From: an uncultured Collinsella sp.
GTDB taxonomy: Bacteria > Actinomycetota > Coriobacteriia > Coriobacteriales > Coriobacteriaceae
DNA: 11,757 bases
Assembly (NCBI GenBank): GCA_900548075.1
Contig: URJD01000041.1
Span: 1-11,757, forward strand
Direction of reading: 5' to 3'
The translations under genes and the position numbers were made by a program. Below the pieces are notes generated by a model. The model worked only from the letters and a program-made list of their open reading frames with translations. It had not been told where the DNA came from and did not search any database. Numbering within the stretch: position 1 is the first letter of the stretch; the number at the start of each line of letters is the position of its first letter. Shown here one piece after another: positions 5,904 through 11,757 of this stretch.

Positions 5904-8631
5904 GAATCTCGATCTCCTCAGCGGGCAGGGTAAAACGGAAGACGGCCCCATGGGGGTGGTTGTCGCGAACTTCGATGACGCCGCCATGCGCCTCCACGAT
6001 GGAGCGGCAGAGCGACAGCCCAAGGCCGATGCTTCGACGCGAATCCACGGGCCGCGTATTGCCTGAGGTAAAGAAGCGCTCAAAGATATGAGGCTTGTCG
6101 CAGTCTGCCACACCCGGCCCATCGTCTGCGACGTCCACCACGACGAACGCGCCCTCGCGACGTGCGCTGACGGTGACAGTCGAGTCCTCGGGCGTGTATT
6201 TGAAGGCGTTCATGATGAGATTCGTAAGCACCTGCATGATGAGATGGACGTCGACGCGTACCAGCAGGATGTCGTCAGTGTGCTCGATGGTGACGGCATG
6301 TCCATGCGATGCTTGGGCGACATGGCTGAGGGCGGCCTCGATGACCTCGTCGATGAGCTCGGATGTGAGGTTGAGGCGAATGGTGCCGTCCTCGACGCGT
6401 GTGATGGCGAGGAGGTTCTCCACGGTATCGATAAGCCAGAGGGAGTCATCGTAGATGGCATCGGCAAGATCGCAGCGTTGTTCGAGGCTGAGCCTCTCGT
6501 CGCTCTTCCGAAGGATTGCCGCAGATCCGGATATAGCCGTGAGGGGTGTCCTCAAATCGTGGCCGATGGAGCGCAAAAGGTTGGCGCGCAGCTGCTCGTT
6601 TTTCGCCAAGACCGCAGCCTCTTCGCGCTCTTGCGCCGCCCGGTCGCTTTCGAGCGCCAAGGCGCATTCACCTACGATAGATAGGACGATCGAATGCTCG
6701 AAGGCTTCGGTCTCGCGCCCCTCCAGGGCGATGCCGATGACACCGAATACCTTGTCGCCGGTGCGAACCGCGAGGTAGAGACAGCGCGCCTCAGGCAGGG
6801 TCCGCGTGCTTGCGCCCGCGCGCTTGTTGTTGGTGAAGGTCCAGGTTGCAACGGCGCGCTCGTAGTCGGTGAGCAGCGACGCGGATCGGTTTTCGGTGCC
6901 AGCGGACTCATAGAGCGCCTTGCCGAGCGTGCCGTGTTCGGCGGGGTAGAAGACCACGTCGAGTTTTAGCAGTTTGACGAGTTGGTTCATGGCGACGCGG
7001 GCGCACTCCTCCGCGCTATGGGCTTGCTGCAAGAGCTGGTTCGTTTCGAGGAGTACACGCGTTTTGAATGCGTTCTCGGCGGAGGTACGGGCGTTGTCGG
7101 CGATGCGCGCAGTTAACTCGCCGGCGACCATAGCGGTAGCGAACATGATGCCGAACGTGACCAGATAGCTTCGGTCGTAGCTGGCGAGCGAAAACAGAGG
7201 CGTGACGAAGCAGAAGTTGTAAAGCACTACAGAGAGCACGCTCGATACGATCGTGCAGATACGCCCCGTCGTGGTGACGGCGGTCAGCAGGGCCGTGAAG
7301 ATATAGAGGGATATGATGCTGGAATCGGCAAATCCCAGATGGCGGAAAGCCGTGCCGATCGCCGTGGCGGCAAGAGAGAGAGCCAGCGTGCGAAGCACGT
7401 TTCGGCTGCTGGGCGGCTGCAGGGCGAGCGCATGCCGGCGTCCTTTGGGCCGGGAGGGCGGAGTCGACTGGTCTGGAATGATGTAAATGTCGAGGTTCGG
7501 GGCGAATGCTATGAGCTGTTCTACGAGAGATTTGCGGCCAAAGAGGGCCTGACGGACGCTGCTGTGCTCGCCCGTGCGTCCCATGACGATCTTCGAAATA
7601 CCCGACAGGCGCGCGAACTCGGAGATCTGAAACGCGACGTCGTCGCCATAGACGGTTTCCATATGTGCTCCGAGCTGCTCGGCTAGGGCGATATTGGCTG
7701 CAAGCTTGGCGCGCTCATCATCGCTCATGGCTTGCGTGCGCGGGCTCTCTACGAACAGGGCGACGAGCTCGCTGCGAAACGCTTTCGCCATGCGTGCGGC
7801 GGCACGGACGATGCGGGGATTGGTCGGCGCCGGGGAGACGCAGACTAAGATACGCTCCCTGGTGTAGTAGTCACGGTTTCCCAGCACGCGTGCGGCGTCT
7901 GTGAGGTGGCCGGTGCGATCGGCGCAGCGGCGCAGCGCGATTTCTCGGAGTGCGGTGAGGTTCTCGACGGTAAAAAAATGCTGTTGCGCTCGGTCGGCTT
8001 GTGCGGGACGGTAGACGAGACCGGCGCGAAGGCGCTCAAGTAGGTCTTCGGGCTCTATGTCGACGAGCTCGACCTGGTCGGCATCATCGAAGATACGGTC
8101 GGGGATTCGTTCGCTCACGACAACGCCGGTGATGGATGCAACCATGTCGTTTAGGCTCTCGATATGCTGAACGTTCACGGTCGTATAGACGTCGATGCCC
8201 GCATGTAGAAGTTCCTCGACGTCTTGATAGCGTTTGTCGTGGCGAGACCCCGGCGCATTCGTATGGGCGAGCTCGTCGACAAGGATGAGCTGAGGGGCGC
8301 GTTCGATAGCCGCATCTAGATCGAACTCGCTGAGCGCAATGCCGTTGTGCTCGATGAGTTTACAGGGCACGTTCTCAAGCCCTTGTGCAAGATGGGCAGT
8401 TGCCGGACGTTCGTGCGGCTCGATGTATCCCGCGACGACGTCGACACCTCGCCGCTTGGCGGCGTGGGCGGCTTGAAGCATCGCATAGGTTTTGCCTGTG
8501 CCAGCAGCGTAGCCAAAGAAAATCTTGAGGTGTCCCCGGCTGGTTCGAGCGTCATCGGCGACCTCGTCTTTCTCAATTGCCTTGAGGATGAGGTCTGGAT
8601 TGACGCGAGTGTCCGATGCGTCGCGCTGCAT
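5896..8631 (-). CDS. kdpD: KdpD osmosensitive potassium sensor histidine kinase
   Basis: A 911-residue inner-membrane kinase that senses potassium limitation and controls KdpE phosphorylation. Domains in order: KdpD N-terminal domain (about 30-240) with Walker A GYAAGTGKT (40-48), VDELAHTN (118-125) and TTVNVQHIESLND; universal-stress-protein-like domain (about 258-385); four predicted membrane helices (about 410-510); GAF-like region (about 525-660); HisKA with His691 in GHDLRTP; and HATPase_c with the N box LTNLIMNAFKYTP (802-814), DDGPG (836-840) and SIGLGLSLCRSIVEAHGG (867-884). Length is close to the E. coli protein (894). The ATG at 8629-8631 is chosen because AGAAAGG lies about 7 nt upstream and the protein then begins like other KdpDs. 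An ATG at 8667 would add 12 residues. The USP domain shows a degenerate version of the S. aureus c-di-AMP motif. Confidence 0.95.
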   Translation of the reverse strand: MQRDASDTRVNPDLILKAIEKDEVADDARTSRGHLKIFFGYAAGTGKTYAMLQAAHAAKRRGVDVVAGYIEPHERPATAHLAQGLENVPCKLIEHNGIALSEFDLDAAIERAPQLILVDELAHTNAPGSRHDKRYQDVEELLHAGIDVYTTVNVQHIESLNDMVASITGVVVSERIPDRIFDDADQVELVDIEPEDLLERLRAGLVYRPAQADRAQQHFFTVENLTALREIALRRCADRTGHLTDAARVLGNRDYYTRERILVCVSPAPTNPRIVRAAARMAKAFRSELVALFVESPRTQAMSDDERAKLAANIALAEQLGAHMETVYGDDVAFQISEFARLSGISKIVMGRTGEHSSVRQALFGRKSLVEQLIAFAPNLDIYIIPDQSTPPSRPKGRRHALALQPPSSRNVLRTLALSLAATAIGTAFRHLGFADSSIISLYIFTALLTAVTTTGRICTIVSSVLSVVLYNFCFVTPLFSLASYDRSYLVTFGIMFATAMVAGELTARIADNARTSAENAFKTRVLLETNQLLQQAHSAEECARVAMNQLVKLLKLDVVFYPAEHGTLGKALYESAGTENRSASLLTDYERAVATWTFTNNKRAGASTRTLPEARCLYLAVRTGDKVFGVIGIALEGRETEAFEHSIVLSIVGECALALESDRAAQEREEAAVLAKNEQLRANLLRSIGHDLRTPLTAISGSAAILRKSDERLSLEQRCDLADAIYDDSLWLIDTVENLLAITRVEDGTIRLNLTSELIDEVIEAALSHVAQASHGHAVTIEHTDDILLVRVDVHLIMQVLTNLIMNAFKYTPEDSTVTVSARREGAFVVVDVADDGPGVADCDKPHIFERFFTSGNTRPVDSRRSIGLGLSLCRSIVEAHGGVIEVRDNHPHGAVFRFTLPAEEIEIHE

Positions 8632-8703
8632 AGCGTAGCCTTTCTGAAGTGTTGCCCATGCGTGCATACGCGGTGAGGACGCCACTGTATGCTCGCGAGG
8701 TCG

Positions 8704-8709
8704 AGTATA
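8704..8709 (-). promoter_or_regulatory. Candidate -10 box for kdpDE
   Basis: On the minus strand this reads TATACT, one mismatch from consensus, giving a leader of about 65 nt before the kdpD ATG. No good -35 is seen at 16-18 bp, so support is weak. Confidence 0.3.
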
Positions 8710-8716
8710 GGCGCAC

Positions 8717-8726
8717 TGCAGCTGCA
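8717..8726. repeat. 10-bp perfect palindrome in the divergent kdp spacer
   Basis: TGCAGCTGCA is fully self-complementary and sits where the -35 region of the proposed kdpD promoter would be. GCACT (8713-8717) and AGTGC (8729-8733) form a second, slightly offset inverted repeat around it. It may bind a dimeric regulator; no family is suggested by the sequence. Confidence 0.35.
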
Positions 8727-8742
8727 ATAGTGCTTTCTACCT

Positions 8743-8760
8743 GCATCTTTACGGCATCTT
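8743..8760 (+). promoter_or_regulatory. Candidate KdpE-binding direct repeat
   Basis: GCATCTT occurs twice, at 8743-8749 and 8754-8760, with an 11-bp period (9 of 11 positions agree across the two units). OmpR/PhoB-family regulators typically bind tandem direct repeats one helical turn apart. Measured from the -10 proposed at 8790, the repeat covers roughly -59 to -42, a position suited to activation and similar to where KdpE binds upstream of the E. coli kdp promoter. Confidence 0.5.
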
Positions 8761-8761
8761 A

Positions 8762-8788
8762 AGGACGTGAGCCCCGGCCCTCACGCCT
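8762..8788. repeat. Hairpin 1 in the kdpFAB control region
   Basis: CGTGAG (8766-8771) pairs with CTCACG (8780-8785) around CCCCGGCC. The stem extends by AGG/CCT (8762-8764 and 8786-8788) with A8765 bulged. It lies between the candidate KdpE box and the -10, so as DNA it spans the -35 region. As RNA it would matter only if transcription starts further upstream. Confidence 0.5.
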
Positions 8789-8789
8789 C

Positions 8790-8795
8790 TTTAAT
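8790..8795 (+). promoter_or_regulatory. Candidate -10 box for kdpFAB(C)
   Basis: TTTAAT differs from TATAAT at one base. No good -35 is found 16-18 bp upstream, as expected for an activator-dependent promoter. Transcription would begin near 8802, leaving a leader of about 74 nt before kdpF. Confidence 0.4.
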
Positions 8796-8801
8796 CCCTA
8801 G

Positions 8802-8826
8802 AAGCGTTTACTGTCCCCAGACGCTT
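8802..8826 (+). ncRNA. Leader hairpin 2 of the kdp transcript (candidate regulatory structure)
   Basis: AAGCGTTT (8802-8809) can pair with AGACGCTT (8819-8826), an 8-bp stem including one G-U pair, with loop ACTGTCCCC. The loop's CCCC (8815-8818) is complementary to the GGGG of the kdpF ribosome-binding site (8866-8869). It begins at the proposed transcription start. I do not recognise a known riboswitch class. Confidence 0.35.
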
Positions 8827-8838
8827 GCGAGGGCAGGC

Positions 8839-8854
8839 GTCCGAGACATCGGAC
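8839..8854 (+). ncRNA. Leader hairpin 3 of the kdp transcript
   Basis: GTCCGA (8839-8844) and TCGGAC (8849-8854) form a perfect 6-bp stem closed by the tetraloop GACA. The stem could lengthen by two pairs if C8855 is bulged. It ends 8 nt before the purine-rich RBS of kdpF and could influence ribosome access. Confidence 0.4.
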
Positions 8855-8875
8855 CGCGTGTGAAAGGGGCGGTAA

Positions 8876-8962
8876 ATGGACATCCTCATTCCCATCATCG
8901 GAGTCGTCTGCATTGGACTTCTTATCTATTACATCTACATTCTGATGAGGAGTGATTCGTAA
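8876..8962 (+). CDS. kdpF: KdpF small membrane subunit of the Kdp potassium ATPase
   Basis: A 28-residue peptide that is almost entirely one hydrophobic helix (residues 3-24, ending IYYIYILMRSDS), matching the size and design of KdpF, about 29 residues in E. coli, which stabilises the KdpABC complex in the membrane. AAAGGGG (8863-8869) lies 6 nt before the ATG. The stop is 3 nt before the kdpA start, so the genes are tightly coupled. Identity rests on size, hydrophobicity and position immediately before kdpA, since so short a peptide carries few diagnostic residues. A 62-codon frame over the same DNA in another phase is disregarded because it is hydrophilic and lacks an RBS. Confidence 0.85.
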   Translation: MDILIPIIGVVCIGLLIYYIYILMRSDS

Positions 8963-8965
8963 ACT

Positions 8966-10789
8966 ATGGACGCTGCGATTCAGTACATCTTGTACTTTGC
9001 CGTACTCGTCGTCCTGGCCGTTCCGCTCGGTCGGTTCATGGCCCATATCATGGATGGTGAGCATACGTTCCTGTCGCCTGTGATTGCTCCTGTGGAGCGT
9101 GGCGTCTATCGTCTGCTTCGCATCGACGCGGCAGAACAGATGGGGTGTAGGCGCTATCTGGCGAGCGTGCTGGTCTTTTCGGGGATCGGCCTCGTGACTC
9201 TTGTGGCACTCCATGCGCTTCAGTCCTTCTTGCCAGGCAATCCCCAGCACCTGCCGGGTGTGTCATGGGACCTGTCGTTCAATACGGCTGCTTCCTTCAT
9301 AACCAACACCAACTGGCAGTCCTACTCCGGTGAGACCACCCTGTCCTACCTTGTGCAGTTCATGGGTCTCACTGTGCAGAACTTCGTTTCCGCTGGCACC
9401 GGTATCGCGGTCATGTTCGCGCTGATCCGCGGCTTCCGTCAGGTCAAGGAGCAGGGTCTGGGTTCCTTCTGGGTCGACCTCACCCGCACCGTCCTGTATG
9501 TGCTCATCCCGCTGAACCTCGTGTTCGGCATCTGCCTGGCTGCCGGTGGCGTCATCTCCAACTTCCAGCCGGCTCAGAAGGCTGAGCTCGTAGAACCCGT
9601 CGCTGTTCAGCCTAATGCAGACGGCGGCTGGAGCGTCATCGACGGCGCCCAGATTGAGGGCGACACGGTCAAGGTCGACGGCAAGGTTGTCGAGGGCGCG
9701 CGCGTGGTCACCGAGCAGTTCCTGCCCCAGGGTCCCGCGGCTCCTCAGGTCGCCATCAAGCAGTCCGGCACCAACGGCGGCGGCTTCTTCGGCGTGAACT
9801 CCGCCCATCCGTATGAGAACCCCAGTGCCTTCACCAACATCATCGAGATGACCAGCCTGCTGCTGATTCCGGCCGCCTGTTGCTTCGCCTTCGGTATCGG
9901 CGTCAAGAACACCAAGCAGGGCAAGGCCATCTTTGCCGCCATGTTCATCCTGCTGGTGATCTTCACCGGCATCATCGCCGTCAACGAGCATGCGGGCACC
10001 CCGCAGCTGGCCGATGGCGGAGCGGTCAATATCGAGATGACCGACGGCCAGGCCGGCGGCAACATGGAGGGCAAGGAGAGCCGTTTCGGTATCGCCTCCT
10101 CTTCTACCTGGTCCGCTTTCACGACGGCTGCTTCCAACGGCTCGGTTAACTCCATGCACGACTCCTACACCCCGCTGGGCGGTTTTGTCCAGATGCTCCA
10201 GATTGCTCTGGGCGAGGTCGTCTTCGGCGGCGTGGGCTGCGGCCTGTACGGCATGATCGGCTTCGCCATCCTCACAGTGTTCATCGCCGGCCTCATGGTC
10301 GGACGCACGCCTGAGTTCCTGGGCAAGAAGATCGAGCCGGGCGAGATGCGCTGGGCAGTTGTCCTGTGCTTGGCAACTCCGTTTGCCATTCTGGTGTGCT
10401 CGGCCATCGCCTGCATGGTGCCCGGTCTTGCCGACCAGCTCAACAATGGTGGCGCGCACGGCTTCTCCGAGGCGCTGTATGCCTTCACCTCATGCGGCGG
10501 CAACAACGGCTCGGCGTTTGCAGGCATGAACTGCAACATTCCCTGGATCAACGTCATGCTCGGCCTCGAGATGCTGTTCGCCCGCTTCATGCCCATCATC
10601 GGTACGCTGGCTATCGCCGGCTCGCTGGCCAAGAAGGGCAAGGTCGCCGAGAGCGCCGGTACCCTGTCTACCACCAACGGCATGTTCGTATTCCTGCTCG
10701 TGTTCATCGTTCTGCTGATCGGTGCCCTGAGCTTCTTCCCGGCCCTGGCGCTTGGCCCCGTTGCCGAGTTCTTCCAGATGATTGCGTAA
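8966..10789 (+). CDS. kdpA: KdpA potassium-translocating ATPase, K+-binding channel-like subunit
   Basis: A 607-residue polytopic membrane protein (about ten helices) of the superfamily of K+ transporters, selecting K+ for the Kdp pump. The four pore-loop regions are recognisable: SFITNTNWQSYSGE (110-123), GTNGGGFFGVNSAHPYENP (268-286), FTTAASNGSVNSMHDS (385-400) and FTSCGGNNGSAFAG (507-520). NMEGKESRFG (366-375) and GKKIEPGEMR (453-462) are also family landmarks. It is about 50 residues longer than E. coli KdpA (557). Most of the excess lies between the helix ending near Phe200 and QFLPQGPAAPQ (251-261), where an Asp/Gly/Val-rich stretch replaces a shorter external loop. Filter loop four reads SCGGNNG where many relatives have an N-N-N run. 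The ATG follows kdpF by 3 nt; GAGGAG (8947-8952) is 13 nt upstream, a rather long spacing. kdpB starts 16 nt later. Confidence 0.97.
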   Translation: MDAAIQYILYFAVLVVLAVPLGRFMAHIMDGEHTFLSPVIAPVERGVYRLLRIDAAEQMGCRRYLASVLVFSGIGLVTLVALHALQSFLPGNPQHLPGVSWDLSFNTAASFITNTNWQSYSGETTLSYLVQFMGLTVQNFVSAGTGIAVMFALIRGFRQVKEQGLGSFWVDLTRTVLYVLIPLNLVFGICLAAGGVISNFQPAQKAELVEPVAVQPNADGGWSVIDGAQIEGDTVKVDGKVVEGARVVTEQFLPQGPAAPQVAIKQSGTNGGGFFGVNSAHPYENPSAFTNIIEMTSLLLIPAACCFAFGIGVKNTKQGKAIFAAMFILLVIFTGIIAVNEHAGTPQLADGGAVNIEMTDGQAGGNMEGKESRFGIASSSTWSAFTTAASNGSVNSMHDSYTPLGGFVQMLQIALGEVVFGGVGCGLYGMIGFAILTVFIAGLMVGRTPEFLGKKIEPGEMRWAVVLCLATPFAILVCSAIACMVPGLADQLNNGGAHGFSEALYAFTSCGGNNGSAFAGMNCNIPWINVMLGLEMLFARFMPIIGTLAIAGSLAKKGKVAESAGTLSTTNGMFVFLLVFIVLLIGALSFFPALALGPVAEFFQMIA

Positions 10790-10805
10790 AGGAGGGCGCA
10801 GATTT

Positions 10806-11757
10806 ATGACTATGCAAAAAGACATGATGGGCCGCGCGGTCCGCGACTCGTTTGCCAAGCTGGATCCTCGCGTCCAGATTCAAAACCCGGTCATGTTCCT
10901 GGTGTGGCTTTCCGCCGTCATGACCTCCGTCCTGGCCGTCGCTTCCATTTTCGGTGTGCAGGACGCGGGTGTGCCCACCTACTATGTGGTCGCCATCGCG
11001 GTCATCCTGTGGCTTACCGACCTGTTCTCGAACTTCGCCGAGGCGCTTGCCGAGGGCCGCGGTAAGGCCCAGGCCGATTCCCTGCGTGCGGCCAAGAAGG
11101 ATGTCGAGGCCCATCGCATCGAGTCCGTTGAGGACAAGGAGCACTTCACCGTCGTTCCCGGCACCGAGCTCACGCGCGGCGACCTGGTGATCGTACGCGC
11201 CGGCGAGCAGATTCCCGGCGACGGCGACGTCATCGAGGGCGCTGCTTCCGTTGACGAGTCCGCCATCACCGGCGAGTCCGCCCCCGTGGTCCGCGAGGCC
11301 GGCGGCGACCGCTCTGCCGTTACCGGCGGTACCACGGTGCTGTCCGACTGGATCATCGTCAAGATCTCCAGTGAGCCCGGCCAGAGCTTCCTGGACAAAA
11401 TGATCGCGATGGTCGAGGGTGCCGCGCGCAAGAAGACCCCTAACGAGATCGCTCTGGAGATCTTCCTGGTGGCCCTCTCCATCGTCTTTATCCTGGTCAC
11501 GCTGGCCCTGTATTGTTACTCCTGCTTCTCGGTCGGTCTTAACGACATGGACAACCCCACGGCCGTGACCACGCTCGTGGCGCTGCTCGTGTGCCTGGCT
11601 CCTACTACCATCGGCGCCCTTCTTTCCGCCATTGGCATCGCCGGCATGAGCCGTCTGAACGAGGCCAACGTGCTGGCCATGTCCGGCCGCGCCATCGAGG
11701 CCGCCGGCGACGTCGACATCCTCATGCTCGACAAGACCGGCACCATCACCCTGGGTA
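10806..11757 (+). CDS. kdpB: KdpB potassium-translocating P-type ATPase, catalytic subunit (3' end outside window)
   Basis: The first 317 residues of the P-type ATPase that hydrolyses ATP to power K+ uptake in the KdpFABC complex; full family length is near 680. Visible are two N-terminal helices (about 30-75), the actuator domain with ITGESAPV (154-161), helices around 217-242 and 252-280 with CLAPTTIGALLSAIG (263-277), and the phosphorylation motif DKTGTITLG with Asp309, where the window ends. Ser158 within TGES corresponds to the serine phosphorylated to inhibit the E. coli pump. E. coli has CLIPTTIGG where this protein has CLAPTTIGA. The first ATG (10806) is preferred because AAAGGAGGG (10788-10796) lies 9 nt upstream; a second ATG two codons on is less well spaced. 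kdpC should follow outside the window. Confidence 0.97.
   Translation, partial: MTMQKDMMGRAVRDSFAKLDPRVQIQNPVMFLVWLSAVMTSVLAVASIFGVQDAGVPTYYVVAIAVILWLTDLFSNFAEALAEGRGKAQADSLRAAKKDVEAHRIESVEDKEHFTVVPGTELTRGDLVIVRAGEQIPGDGDVIEGAASVDESAITGESAPVVREAGGDRSAVTGGTTVLSDWIIVKISSEPGQSFLDKMIAMVEGAARKKTPNEIALEIFLVALSIVFILVTLALYCYSCFSVGLNDMDNPTAVTTLVALLVCLAPTTIGALLSAIGIAGMSRLNEANVLAMSGRAIEAAGDVDILMLDKTGTITLG

Noticed and set aside
6088..6684. 198-codon + strand frame opposite kdpD
   Set aside because: It lies wholly within the kinase and ATPase domains of kdpD, which show all expected motifs. The antisense product has no recognisable family features.
8732..8875. c-di-AMP (ydaO-type) or K+-sensing riboswitch before kdpF
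   Set aside because: Biologically attractive, but the leader is short and I cannot identify the conserved sequence blocks. Only unnamed hairpins are reported.
8767..8955. 62-codon + strand frame overlapping kdpF
   Set aside because: It is out of phase with kdpF, hydrophilic, lacks a ribosome-binding site, and overlaps the hairpin region. The kdpF peptide is the better reading.
9263..10459. 398-codon minus-strand open frame inside kdpA
   Set aside because: Same codon-register effect. The product is a hydrophilic Asp/Glu/Gly/His-rich sequence with no recognisable domain, and the sense strand is unmistakably KdpA.

Overview
The window looks like a GC-rich Gram-positive bacterial chromosome with strong Shine-Dalgarno sites. 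The protein sequences and the near absence of TTA, CTA and TCA codons fit an actinobacterium, most likely a gut member of the Coriobacteriia such as Collinsella. That placement comes from protein resemblance and composition only, with no marker gene, so treat it as tentative.

Left half (1-5102, all + strand): a carbohydrate-utilisation cluster. It opens with an alpha/beta-hydrolase esterase whose 5' end lies outside the window, followed by a small SGNH/GDSL esterase. A 107-bp regulatory gap follows. It holds a perfect 14-bp-arm inverted repeat, a TATAAT box and two near-identical 16-bp palindromic operator candidates centred on AACGTT. Downstream lie a GH105-type unsaturated uronyl hydrolase, a TIM-barrel sugar isomerase/epimerase 2 nt later, and a stand-alone GltD-like Fe-S flavoprotein oxidoreductase. 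None of the complete enzymes has a signal peptide. The picture is intracellular de-esterification and trimming of imported, lyase-generated oligosaccharides (pectin or rhamnogalacturonan type), then sugar isomerisation. The redox gene has no obvious place in that scheme.

Boundary (5097-5204): a nested inverted repeat sits between converging genes. Its 15-bp outer arms include the last codon and stop codon of both the oxidoreductase and kdpE. The inner hairpin with a T-tract is a good + strand terminator.

Right half (5199-11757): a Kdp high-affinity potassium system with split, divergent organisation. kdpD and kdpE (sensor kinase and response regulator, 8-nt overlap) are on the minus strand. 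kdpF (28 codons), kdpA and the first 317 codons of kdpB are on the plus strand. The 244-bp divergent spacer has a direct repeat GCATCTT-N4-GCATCTT with 11-bp period, suited to an OmpR-family regulator such as KdpE, a plausible -10 box, and three successive hairpins leading to the kdpF ribosome-binding site. kdpC is expected beyond the right edge.

I see no RNA genes, CRISPR arrays, transposases or phage genes. The most interesting signals are the twin operators before the GH105 gene, the nested terminator/repeat at the convergent boundary, the structured kdp control region, the isomerase-oxidoreductase pair, and sequence departures in KdpD (degenerate c-di-AMP motif) and KdpA (enlarged external loop).
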